Notes: generated from the sequence alone by a model not told the origin. Positions 1 to 5,780 are shown, counted from the first letter of the stretch. The stretch is DNA of 7,483 nt from JBAXTE01 sp038240835 (GCA_038240835.1 JBBRGJ010000162.1:1-7483), one strand, 5' to 3'. Numbers and translations are program-made.

Positions 1-26
1 TAAAAATGAATTTATAACAACAGAAC

Positions 27-96
27 CGAGCATTTAGCATTCTAAATTTATAAAACTTGGATAGTTTTATAAATAGAATTGCTACAACTTGGCTCG
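27..96. repeat. Imperfect long palindrome with perfect 11-bp core arms
   Basis: The core is TTTATAAAACT at 47-57 and its exact reverse complement at 63-73, around the 5-nt loop TGGAT. Pairing continues outward with small bulges (ATTCTA at 39-44 against TAGAAT at 74-79, AGC against GCT, and CGAGC at 27-31 against GCTCG at 92-96). The stem is AT-rich and no T-run follows directly, so it is not a classic terminator. It may be a cruciform, the 3' end of an element that starts before the window, or a weak bidirectional terminator. The structure is directly visible; its role is unknown. Confidence 0.6.
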
Positions 97-134
97 CGCC
101 GGAAAATTACCTCTTTTTTAGCTTTTTTGGCGAA

Positions 135-176
135 GTCTTGACTTTTTGGTTACTTTTGTGTCAAGACAAAAGTGAC
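135..176. repeat. Nested inverted repeats (Bacteroidetes-type interspersed hairpin)
   Basis: Two alternative hairpins overlap. GTTACTTTTGT at 149-159 pairs with ACAAAAGTGAC at 166-176 (10 of 11 positions), with a 6-nt loop. GTCTTGAC at 135-142 pairs exactly with GTCAAGAC at 160-167. From memory, very similar 'GTTACTTTTGT...ACAAAAGT' sequences are common between genes in Bacteroidota genomes; that recollection was not checked by search. The right half of this hairpin is also the start of the 42-nt direct repeat at 161-202. Confidence 0.6.
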
Positions 177-202
177 ACTAAAAAAGAAAAATCTTCGAAG
201 TA
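161..202 (+). repeat. 42-nt perfect direct repeat, copy 1
   Basis: These 42 bases recur without a mismatch at 339-380, 178 bp downstream. The repeat begins TCAAGACAAAAGTGACAC and ends CTTCGAAGTA. The offset is not a multiple of three, so the copies are read in different frames by any ORF spanning them. This argues for a DNA-level repeat, not a repeated protein motif. Confidence 0.9.
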
Positions 203-233
203 AAGTGGTTTTCCTTTTTAAGTTATTAGGTTT

Positions 234-300
234 CGTACCTACGGCACTTATTTATAATTTTAGATTTTTTTTTTACCGACATTACGTCCCTACGGGACTT
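234..300. repeat. Two GTnCCTACGGnAC hairpin units
   Basis: CGTACCTACGGCACTT at 234-249 and CGTCCCTACGGGACTT at 285-300 differ at 2 of 16 positions. The second forms a perfect 5-bp stem (GTCCC and GGGAC) around TAC. The first has the same stem with one A/C mismatch. The two changed positions face each other in the stem, so the units look like versions of one small hairpin repeat. They lie in the AT-rich spacer between the two 42-nt repeats. Confidence 0.6.
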
Positions 301-319
301 GAAAACAGTTACTGGAGTT

Positions 320-338
320 TATCCCGCAAGGCGGGATA
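320..338. repeat. TATCCCGC/GCGGGATA hairpin
   Basis: A perfect 8-bp stem (320-327 with 331-338) closes a 3-nt AAG loop. It sits directly before the second copy of the 42-nt repeat. The same stem with one G-T wobble recurs at 4259-4275 in the other gene-free stretch, so it is probably a dispersed repeat of this genome. No T-run follows, so terminator activity is not supported. Confidence 0.7.
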
Positions 339-380
339 TCAAGACAAAAGTGACACTAAAAAAGAAAAATCTTCGAAGTA
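339..380 (+). repeat. 42-nt perfect direct repeat, copy 2
   Basis: This is identical to 161-202 over all 42 bases. Copy 1 continues the large hairpin at 135-176. Copy 2 carries only the right half and is preceded by the TATCCCGC hairpin. The 1-381 block therefore reads as a composite of repeat pieces. Confidence 0.9.
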
Positions 381-449
381 GTTTTGTTCTCTGAATTAAA
401 AAAAATCCGCATACTGAGTATTCTATGCTACAAAGGATTGGTGAATTTA

Positions 450-504
450 TCACTGTCATCAAGCCTACATTTCCAATTTTTTATTGGATAAAGTCTACCA
501 ATGA
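450..504. repeat. 55-nt palindromic repeat, copy A
   Basis: The copy aligns without gaps to 676-730 with 48 of 55 positions identical. It is symmetric: outer arms CTGTCAT (453-459) and ATGACAG (501-507), inner arms TCCAAT and ATTGGA around TTTTT, and exactly 12 unpaired bases on each side between outer and inner arms. The outer right arm runs three bases beyond the aligned block. No known family is recognised. Confidence 0.75.
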
Positions 505-542
505 CAGAATTAAAAAGCTTTTTTACTTGTTCTTCTTTTCTG

Positions 543-623
543 GTCACCCTGAGTTAATCGAAGGGCTTCAAAAAGTGCTTTAATAAAGCTCTTTCTTTAA
601 TACTTCGATTAACTCAGTATGAC
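543..623. repeat. Long hairpin with 21-bp arms (19/21 paired)
   Basis: The left arm at 543-563 and the right arm at 603-623 are reverse complements except for two adjacent positions. The innermost 15 bases are perfect (CTGAGTTAATCGAAG at 549-563, CTTCGATTAACTCAG at 603-617). The 39-nt loop contains a second small hairpin, GCTTTAATAAAGC at 577-589. The arms resemble the 'CACTGAG...TCGAAG' interspersed repeats I recall from Bacteroidota genomes, here as a head-to-head pair. A related unit occurs at 4138-4162. It could fold in RNA, but no gene it would control is obvious. Confidence 0.8.
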
Positions 624-675
624 ATTCAGAGAAGCACTGATAATCAACACCTTGAGTTGCATAGATTGATTTTTC

Positions 676-730
676 TCACTGTCATCAAACCTACATTCCC
701 AATTTTTTATTGAATGAAGTCTAAGGATGA
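676..730. repeat. 55-nt palindromic repeat, copy B
   Basis: This is the second copy of the element at 450-504, in the same orientation and 226 bp downstream, with 48 of 55 identical bases. The outer arms GTCAT and ATGAC are kept. The inner stem is weakened to CAAT and ATTG. Similarity appears to continue a further 15-20 bases upstream in both copies (GATTG...TCACTG), with a small gap. Confidence 0.75.
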
Positions 731-836
731 CCATGATAATATTTGGAATAATCAATATATCTGAAAATTATGTTAGGTGAAAACCACAAAAAACGGAATC
801 AATAAAATAAAAACACCTTTTTATTCATTTTTTTCA

Positions 837-844
837 TATCTTCG
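837..844 (+). promoter_or_regulatory. Probable -7 box of the lipoprotein/barrel/MazG operon
   Basis: TATCTTCG fits the Bacteroidetes -7 consensus TAnnTTTG with one difference. No clear TTG -33 element lies 17-23 bases upstream; that stretch is T-rich. Transcription would start near 849-851, giving a leader of about 15 nt to the ATG at 866. If this is right, a TTG at 845 cannot be the start codon, because it would lie at or before the transcript start. Confidence 0.45.
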
Positions 845-865
845 TTGTCTATAAATCATGGAATT

Positions 866-2437
866 ATGAATAAAAAACAATGGATTGCAGCTGTCTTAGC
901 AATTATGCTTTTAACAAGTGCTTGTCGGAAAGAGGAGACTACTTGGGATGCTGATTTCACGGTGCCAATAGCAAAAACAACGCTATCAATCAACCAATTA
1001 ATTGCAGACAGTTTGTTGGTTACGGACCCGAATAATCACATCATTATTGCCTACAACAATCGAATTTTGAATTATGGAATCGATTCAATTTTAACCATTC
1101 CCGATACTGTTACCTCTTACGCTATCACCACTTTTATCACGGGAACTGTTACTCCTGGACAAACAATTGCTTCGAGTGTGGAAACTAAGAGTTTCTCTTT
1201 CGAACCTGCGAGAATTTCTCAAGTAGACATTGAAAATGGGTTTTTAGTCTTCACCTGCTTAAACCCATTGAGTGTTCCTTTAAAAGTAACCTACTCCATC
1301 CCAGCGGCAAAGCGATATGGAGTTCCATTTTTGTTATCCGAAACTATTCCTGCCGCCCAAGGAGGCGTTCCCTACAGATACGAAAACAAGATAAACCTCA
1401 GCAGTTATTCCATCGACATGCGTGGACCAAATTCGGACAACTGCAATCGCTTTTTAACAAGCTTAACCATTGTCACCGATCCCAATGGCGCCAGTGCGGA
1501 GGTTGTTCCGGGACTGGAGTTTAAATTTTACACCAATTTCGAAAAATTACAGCTTAGGTATGTCAAAGGATATTTAGGAAACGACATTCAAACGACCGGT
1601 CCAGACAGCAGTTATGTAGAATTTTTCAAAAAGATAACCGGTGGAACATTCTCTTTGAACGACATTGATGTGAAGTTGAAAATCTCGAATGGAATTGGGG
1701 CAGACATCACCATGGTTCCGCAGATATTAAAAGGAGTGAATACGCGTACATCGCAAGAAGTTGCGCTTACAGGTGATATTATTGGCAAATCTTACAACAT
1801 CACTCGTTCTTCGGAAACACACCAATACAACAATCCTGTTACCCCGAGCGTAGTCGAAATAAATTTCGCAAACACCAATATTCTGTCCCTTATCGAAGCA
1901 CTTCCCGATTTGATGATTTTCAAATCTACGATGAAATTAAATCCAATGGGAAACATTTCGTGTGGCAACGACTATATCTATGCTCGCAACGGACTCACAG
2001 CAGATTTAAACATGAAAATTCCGCTCACTTTCAAAGCAAATACACTCACACTGGCGGACACCATAAACTATACAATCTCCGAAAACAACGATTTCAATTC
2101 AGGATCTGTCACCCTCATGATTTCCAATAGTTTTCCCGTGGGAGCCAAAATAAAGCTGTTCATTCTCGATGCAAACTCGCAAATAGCCGATGAAATCACA
2201 GCTCCCAATCAAACTATTTCGGCAGGAAGTGAAACCTCAAACAATATTGCAGTCCCTAGCAACAGCATCTTAAAAATAAATTTCCCCAAAGAGACGTTGA
2301 CTCGATTTTTATCTTCCAAAAAACTACTGCTGGTTGCAGAACTAAACACTGCGGGTTCAAACTTTGTAAGTATCAACGCCCAATCAAAAATTCAACTTAA
2401 AATTATTGGCAATTTTAACACTAACATCCATTTCTAA
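866..2437 (+). CDS. Outer-membrane/surface lipoprotein, partner of the downstream barrel
   Basis: This is a 523-residue lipoprotein of unknown function. Residues 1-20 are a lipoprotein signal (two Lys, a hydrophobic run, lipobox LTSAC) with the lipid cysteine at Cys20. The next residues, RKEE, fit the Lys plus two acidic residues of the Bacteroidetes lipoprotein export signal, which suggests surface exposure. After it come a W...TVPI motif, a YVKGYLG motif at about 232 and NSFPVGAKIKLF at about 421. All three have counterparts in the minus-strand lipoprotein, so the two are diverged paralogues. The rest alternates polar and hydrophobic residues, as in beta-sandwich secreted proteins. Three further cysteines (131, 193, 366) are absent from the paralogue. 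I chose the ATG at 866 over the in-frame TTG at 845: it puts the cysteine at a normal distance, and the TTG abuts the likely -7 box. The stop overlaps the next start by one base, so translation of the two is probably coupled. Confidence 0.85.
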   Translation: MNKKQWIAAVLAIMLLTSACRKEETTWDADFTVPIAKTTLSINQLIADSLLVTDPNNHIIIAYNNRILNYGIDSILTIPDTVTSYAITTFITGTVTPGQTIASSVETKSFSFEPARISQVDIENGFLVFTCLNPLSVPLKVTYSIPAAKRYGVPFLLSETIPAAQGGVPYRYENKINLSSYSIDMRGPNSDNCNRFLTSLTIVTDPNGASAEVVPGLEFKFYTNFEKLQLRYVKGYLGNDIQTTGPDSSYVEFFKKITGGTFSLNDIDVKLKISNGIGADITMVPQILKGVNTRTSQEVALTGDIIGKSYNITRSSETHQYNNPVTPSVVEINFANTNILSLIEALPDLMIFKSTMKLNPMGNISCGNDYIYARNGLTADLNMKIPLTFKANTLTLADTINYTISENNDFNSGSVTLMISNSFPVGAKIKLFILDANSQIADEITAPNQTISAGSETSNNIAVPSNSILKINFPKETLTRFLSSKKLLLVAELNTAGSNFVSINAQSKIQLKIIGNFNTNIHF

Positions 2438-2439
2438 TG
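2435..2439 (+). promoter_or_regulatory. TAATG stop/start overlap
   Basis: The TAA of the lipoprotein (2435-2437) and the ATG of the barrel (2437-2439) share one A. No Shine-Dalgarno-like purine run precedes the ATG. Re-initiation by the terminating ribosome is therefore the likely way the barrel is translated, which would tie its amount to that of the lipoprotein. Confidence 0.7.
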
Positions 2440-3672
2440 AAGCGATTACTCATAATTTTGGCAATTTTACCTTTACATTGCTTTAGTCAGCAAGTTTCCG
2501 ATCTCTTTTTATGGAATACAGACAGTACTTCTAAAAAGAACATCGTGTTTTTGAGGGGAGATGGAATGATCTCTTCCAATTCATTTCGGAGCGATTTATA
2601 CAACAAATTGATTTTTGGCGGAAATATTTCGGCAGATATTAAAGATAAAAACATCGAAAAATTAACTACTTCAAATATTGCAGGCGGTAACGCAGAAGCT
2701 AGTTTAGGGTTTATCGGCGACGTGAGCAAGTATTTAGGGAAAGGCATTTCGGCCATGATTGTCTACAAGCAAACCTTGTTTAACGAGATACAATTCACCA
2801 AAGAAATTCCATCCATGGCATTGTATGGTAACACCCAATTTATGGGACAGACCATTGGATTGAAGAATAATAAGTTTCAATCGTTCAGTTACTCGTCAAT
2901 TTCCATTGGATTATCTCGAACTAAAAACCGTCGAGGAAATACTTACCAAGTCGGCGCTTCGGTGGGTTACAACATGGGATTATCACACCGATCGGCAGAG
3001 GTAACCTCCGGTCAATTAAAGTTTGCTTCGGATGGTTCTGCCATCGACTTATCAAGCACTTATTTTCTTTCAATGACCGATACATCAAAAACGAACTGGC
3101 TGAATGGCAATGGGTTAACAAGTTCTTTCTTTTACCAATACATTCACAGAAGCAACTATGTGATAGGAGTTTCCATTGAAGATTTAGGATTCATCAAATG
3201 GAATAACCGTTCAATGAGTGAACAGAAAAAGGTGAATCATCACTTCGAAGGATTTGAAATTGCCGATATCTTAAAAGTAAATGGAGATGAGATAGGATTG
3301 GAAACAGACAGCATTTTAAACTCCATCATTTATCCTTCCAAAACAGAATCATATTACACCAAAACACCTTTTAAAATAAGCGTAATGGGAAGTTATCCGC
3401 TTTCTAAAAACCTCCGATTGGATGGAGTCATCTGGAAAGTTGCTAACTCTTATCAACGAATTGGGATTATGATAAAACCAATGTTTACGAACATTATTCC
3501 AACCGTAGACTTTGCGCCCTATTTTATCAGCAACGGATATAGTGGATACGATATTGGATTTGAAGTAGTGGCTAAAACATTAAAGAATATGCTGATAAAA
3601 GCCAATATTTTCTCCATTCCAGTTAAAAGCAGAACCCTCGGCGGTGGAATTTTAATTGGATATCGTTTCTAA
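2437..3672 (+). CDS. Outer-membrane beta-barrel protein, DUF5723-like
   Basis: This 411-residue protein is predicted to sit in the outer membrane. A type I signal peptide (MKRLLIILAILPLHCFS) probably ends before QQ at residue 19. Cys15 lies inside it, but PLHC is not a good lipobox. The mature part shows many alternating amphipathic stretches ending in GGGILIGYRF; a terminal Phe is typical of barrel proteins recognised by BAM. The motif DLGFIKW at 249-255 matches D(L/F)G-x-I-x-W in the minus-strand barrel and is a hallmark I associate with DUF5723. The N-P-(S/A) motif near the N-terminus of that paralogue is not visible here, so this is a shorter or diverged member. Its ATG overlaps the upstream lipoprotein stop (TAATG), and it probably works with that lipoprotein. 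The substrate is unknown. Confidence 0.8.
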   Translation: MKRLLIILAILPLHCFSQQVSDLFLWNTDSTSKKNIVFLRGDGMISSNSFRSDLYNKLIFGGNISADIKDKNIEKLTTSNIAGGNAEASLGFIGDVSKYLGKGISAMIVYKQTLFNEIQFTKEIPSMALYGNTQFMGQTIGLKNNKFQSFSYSSISIGLSRTKNRRGNTYQVGASVGYNMGLSHRSAEVTSGQLKFASDGSAIDLSSTYFLSMTDTSKTNWLNGNGLTSSFFYQYIHRSNYVIGVSIEDLGFIKWNNRSMSEQKKVNHHFEGFEIADILKVNGDEIGLETDSILNSIIYPSKTESYYTKTPFKISVMGSYPLSKNLRLDGVIWKVANSYQRIGIMIKPMFTNIIPTVDFAPYFISNGYSGYDIGFEVVAKTLKNMLIKANIFSIPVKSRTLGGGILIGYRF

Positions 3673-3695
3673 GCATTCCAAAAACTACAAAAGTT

Positions 3696-4025
3696 ATGTC
3701 AGACATTAAAGAGATTACCGAAGCATTAATCCAATTCCGAGATGATCGTGATTGGGGACAATTTCACAATGCAAAAGATCTATCCATTGCGTTAAGCATC
3801 GAATCTGGTGAATTGATGGAGGAGTTTTTATGGAAAACCCACGAAGAGGGAAATATTGAGAAGATAAAAGAAGAGCTGGCGGATGTTTTCTCATACGCAT
3901 TTTTGCTCGCCAACCGTTGCAACTTGGATGTGAAAGATATTGTGTTGGAAAAAATAAAAAAGAATAACGAAAAATACCCCGTCGAGAAGTCAAAAGGAAC
4001 TGCAAAGAAGTATACTGAGTTGTAA
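3696..4025 (+). CDS. MazG-like nucleotide pyrophosphohydrolase (dCTPase/RS21-C6 type)
   Basis: A complete 109-residue all-alpha NTP pyrophosphatase. Proteins of this group split (d)NTPs, often dCTP or modified dCTP, into the monophosphate and pyrophosphate in the cytosol, cleaning the nucleotide pool. The motif RDWGQFHNAKDL (18-29) supplies the base-stacking Trp20 and conserved His24. The metal site follows the EXXE...EXXD pattern: Glu36 and Glu39 in ESGELMEEF, Glu60 and Asp63 in EELADV. The C-terminal KIKKN...KYPVEKSKGTAKKYTEL (86-109) matches the K-x-KYP...KG-x-x-KYTEL tail I associate with this family. All expected residues are present, so it should be active. It begins 23 nt after the barrel stop with no promoter visible between, so it is probably the last gene of the operon. 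No functional link to the envelope genes is evident. Exact substrate preference cannot be read from the sequence. Confidence 0.9.
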   Translation: MSDIKEITEALIQFRDDRDWGQFHNAKDLSIALSIESGELMEEFLWKTHEEGNIEKIKEELADVFSYAFLLANRCNLDVKDIVLEKIKKNNEKYPVEKSKGTAKKYTEL

Positions 4026-4035
4026 GGAAAATAGC

Positions 4036-4104
4036 CACTAAGCGATGCAGTGAGCCTGTCGAACTGGCACAAAGATTTGTTTTTTTCGCCACTAAGGCAG
4101 TAAG
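4036..4104 (+). repeat. CACTAAG/CACAAAG-type units
   Basis: CACTAAG occurs at 4036-4042 and 4090-4096, CACAAAG at 4068-4074, and CAGTAAG at 4098-4104, the last two 8 nt apart. CACAAAG is the reverse complement of the CTTTGTG units at 4186-4223, so the two groups form opposite halves of a loose inverted arrangement. Similar 'CACTAAGGCACTAAGG' strings are, from memory, common dispersed repeats in several bacterial phyla. Confidence 0.5.
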
Positions 4105-4105
4105 G

Positions 4106-4120
4106 CATTTATCTACCAGC
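4106..4120 (+). repeat. 15-nt direct repeat, copy 1
   Basis: CATTTATCTACCAGC occurs here and again exactly at 4322-4336, 216 bp apart, close to the two edges of the repeat-rich block between the operons. Such edges could mark an inserted or duplicated segment. Confidence 0.7.
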
Positions 4121-4137
4121 TTGCTAGGTTTTCTTTT

Positions 4138-4162
4138 GTCACACTGAGCAAGGTGAAGTGTC
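4138..4162. repeat. CACACTGAG...GTGAAGTGTC interspersed unit
   Basis: The unit starts GTCACACTGAGC and ends GAAGTGTC, with ACACT (4141-4145) able to pair with AGTGT (4157-4161). It matches the start of the hairpin arm at 543-563 (GTCA, then CTGAG), and a more distant relative, CAGTGAGCCTGTCGAACTG, lies at 4049-4067. I infer one dispersed palindromic repeat family. Confidence 0.5.
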
Positions 4163-4185
4163 TCCACCCAAGGCTCTTCTTATTC

Positions 4186-4223
4186 CTTTGTGAAACTTTG
4201 TGTCTTCTTTGTGTCACTTTGTG
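4186..4223 (+). repeat. Four CTTTGTG units at 10-11-10 nt spacing
   Basis: Exact CTTTGTG heptamers begin at 4186, 4196, 4207 and 4217. The spacing of 10, 11 and 10 bases is close to one DNA helical turn, so all units would face the same side of the helix. I recall similar arrays of CTTTGTG or CTTCGTG between genes in other bacteria. No function is known to me. Confidence 0.7.
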
Positions 4224-4258
4224 CAACAGCATAAACCTTTCAGCTATAGCACAACCGA

Positions 4259-4275
4259 ATCCCACTTTGCGGGAT
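4259..4275. repeat. ATCCCAC/GCGGGAT hairpin
   Basis: A 7-bp stem, one pair of which is a wobble (on the minus-strand transcript), closes a 3-nt loop. It is the same hairpin type as 320-338. It overlaps the perfect palindrome ATGAGCTCAT at 4274-4283. It lies about 87 nt past the minus-strand barrel stop and could help end or protect that transcript, but it has no following T-run. Confidence 0.55.
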
Positions 4276-4321
4276 GAGCTCATGAGTACATTTTATAATA
4301 AAACACTTTACGAATAAAAAA

Positions 4322-4336
4322 CATTTATCTACCAGC
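4322..4336 (+). repeat. 15-nt direct repeat, copy 2
   Basis: Second exact copy of CATTTATCTACCAGC from 4106-4120. It is bordered on both sides by TACGAATAAAA (4309-4319 and 4346-4356), another small direct repeat, just before the minus-strand barrel stop. Confidence 0.7.
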
Positions 4337-4361
4337 ATGCAGAAATACGAATAAAAGGCAA

Positions 4362-5735
4362 TTACAGTTCAATAGAAGTTTTGTTGCTATCGATGAGTGC
4401 TTCTTTCCATTTTCCGAAGACGAAGTTGAATCCGAAGTGGACGTATGCGTTTTTGGCAGTGGCTGCATTAAAGTACGACAATACGTTTTCTGAAGTAATG
4501 TACCACTGAAATGCGCCTAATTTAAGAGCCATTCCGGCTCCAATATTTGTCCAGTTTTTATGAATCATACCATAAGAGACTCCTAACTCCAAAATTTTCC
4601 CGAAAGTTCTATTGTAAGAGAGGGTGAACGATGGGAAGATTGTTCCATTTGCAATGTCGTTTCTACTATAAAAACCAAATTTGTTATTCGCACCTAACTT
4701 GTAATAAGCGTGTGCTATAATTTTTGGGTACATCCAAGTGGAATATGCAGTTTTGACAGAATCGCTATATTGAAACTGTTCTTGAATTGTATCGGCAATT
4801 TCTTGCATGATGCCCGAGTTAATTTTACTATCAATAAAAAGTCTATCGAATTGTAATCCTCTAAAAGTCCAATCTTCGTTCTTCATAGATGTAGCGTATT
4901 GTTGAGGATTTGTTTTCCAAAATATTTTTCCAAAATCCAAAACTCCAATACCAGCCGCCAAATTGTCACTAAATCGGTACGTTGCGCCTAAATCGACAGA
5001 GACTCCTCTGTTTTTAGTCAGATCAGAAGTATTCACCGAATTACTGGTATCCAAAACAGAAGCCATGTTTACTTGACCATTAGAGATAATCGTCCATGAA
5101 TAGCTATTAGGATCGGTGTAAATCGACACATCCGTTTTTACAGTATTAACGTTTGCAAATCCGTGAAGCAATTTCACTCTACCGCCCACATTGATTCGAT
5201 TGGTTACATGGCGTTGATAACCCAAGGCGGTCTCAGACCACACTGAGCCATTAATACGTAGTTGACCAAAGTCGACTTTTTTATCTTCATCTACAAACTG
5301 AGCATTTCCACCGACCAACAATCGCATCATATCTTTGGGGTAACTAAAATACATGGCAGTCCTCACACTAGACGAGAAAGTGAAAAAATTTTTCTTGATT
5401 CTAAATCCAAAATTAAGGATATCGATTCTATTTTCCAAAAACATTAGATTTCGATTATTATTAAGTCCGTCGATAAATCCTTTTTGATCCACCCAAAGTG
5501 AATCGTCGGATCTTCTTTTAATCACATCTCTGTATGCAAATGGGTTTTGAAAACCCAAATAGAATGAGTTAAGCACCGGCATTCCAATATAGAACTTATA
5601 GGGCAAAGTAGCCGATGGGTTTCCGTCCAAAGATTGAGGCACAGTATTCATGTGACCAAGCATTCTGTCTTGCGATTTAGCGGTGAAGCCAAAAACCAAG
5701 AATGCAGTTAAAAGAGCAATTGTATATCGATTCAT
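4362..5735 (-). CDS. Outer-membrane beta-barrel protein, DUF5723 family
   Basis: A 457-residue outer-membrane barrel. The signal peptide (residues 1-21, ending TAKS) is followed by Gln22, a typical Bacteroidota type I cleavage site. Residues 36-53 carry LDGNPSATLPYKFYIGMP, the N-P-(S/A)...P...G-x-P start that I associate with DUF5723. Further matches are FGFRIKKNFFTFS, the YPKD...GGN segment, the W-x-E-x-A-x-G-Y segment, GGRVKLLHGFANV and LDFGKIFWK (266-274). Alternating strands fill the rest. Unlike its plus-strand paralogue, it ends not on the last strand (HFGFNFVFG) but with about 15 further polar residues (KWKEAL...SIEL). It follows the lipoprotein gene after 45 nt with no promoter seen between, so they are probably cotranscribed. 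The family has no function known to me; a role in transport or assembly with the lipoprotein is inference. Confidence 0.88.
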   Translation of the reverse strand: MNRYTIALLTAFLVFGFTAKSQDRMLGHMNTVPQSLDGNPSATLPYKFYIGMPVLNSFYLGFQNPFAYRDVIKRRSDDSLWVDQKGFIDGLNNNRNLMFLENRIDILNFGFRIKKNFFTFSSSVRTAMYFSYPKDMMRLLVGGNAQFVDEDKKVDFGQLRINGSVWSETALGYQRHVTNRINVGGRVKLLHGFANVNTVKTDVSIYTDPNSYSWTIISNGQVNMASVLDTSNSVNTSDLTKNRGVSVDLGATYRFSDNLAAGIGVLDFGKIFWKTNPQQYATSMKNEDWTFRGLQFDRLFIDSKINSGIMQEIADTIQEQFQYSDSVKTAYSTWMYPKIIAHAYYKLGANNKFGFYSRNDIANGTIFPSFTLSYNRTFGKILELGVSYGMIHKNWTNIGAGMALKLGAFQWYITSENVLSYFNAATAKNAYVHFGFNFVFGKWKEALIDSNKTSIEL

Positions 5736-5780
5736 AAAAGTTGATGTTAATAGTTGAATAAATTTACTTACAAAATGGCG

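Larger units (their letters stand above)
382..865. other. Gene-free leader region with repeats
   Basis: I see no credible coding sequence, tRNA or other structured RNA gene in this 484-bp stretch. It holds two related 55-nt palindromic repeats (450-504 and 676-730) with a 21-bp-arm hairpin between them (543-623). The last 30 bases carry a promoter-like box for the downstream lipoprotein operon. Confidence 0.6.
4026..4361. other. Gene-free convergent intergenic region rich in short repeats
   Basis: This 336-bp region separates the 3' ends of two convergent operons. It contains no convincing gene or strong rho-independent terminator. A weak candidate is the loosely paired CAGT...ACTG region (4049-4066) followed 14 nt later by TTTTTTT at 4080-4086. 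The rest is short repeats: CACTAAG and CACAAAG units (4036-4104), an ACACTGAG unit (4138-4162), four CTTTGTG units (4186-4223), a hairpin (4259-4275) and a 15-nt direct repeat (4106-4120 and 4322-4336). Confidence 0.6.

Noticed and set aside
172..381. A 69-codon GTG-start reading frame with a basic, low-complexity product
   Set aside because: It starts inside one copy of the 42-nt repeat and ends inside the other in a different frame, and it spans three hairpins. No promoter or family motif is visible, so it is read as repeat DNA, not a gene.
2437..2490. Plus-strand barrel as a lipoprotein, because of Cys15
   Set aside because: The preceding residues PLH do not form a lipobox, and a type I cleavage before QQ fits better.
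2487..3121. Minus-strand frames of 89 and 66 codons
   Set aside because: They are antisense shadows of the plus-strand barrel gene, with no start signals or recognisable motifs.
4049..4086. Possible rho-independent terminator after the MazG-like gene
   Set aside because: The stem is only about four to six pairs with a bulge, and the T-run starts 14 nt after it, so it is noted only as a weak candidate.
3715..4167. Minus-strand reading frames of 150 and 114 codons
   Set aside because: They lie opposite the well-supported MazG-like gene and run into the repeat region. Their products show no domain and look like antisense translation.
4186..4223. CRISPR-like array of CTTTGTG units
   Set aside because: The units are 7 nt at 10-11 nt spacing, with no unique spacers of normal length and no cas genes.
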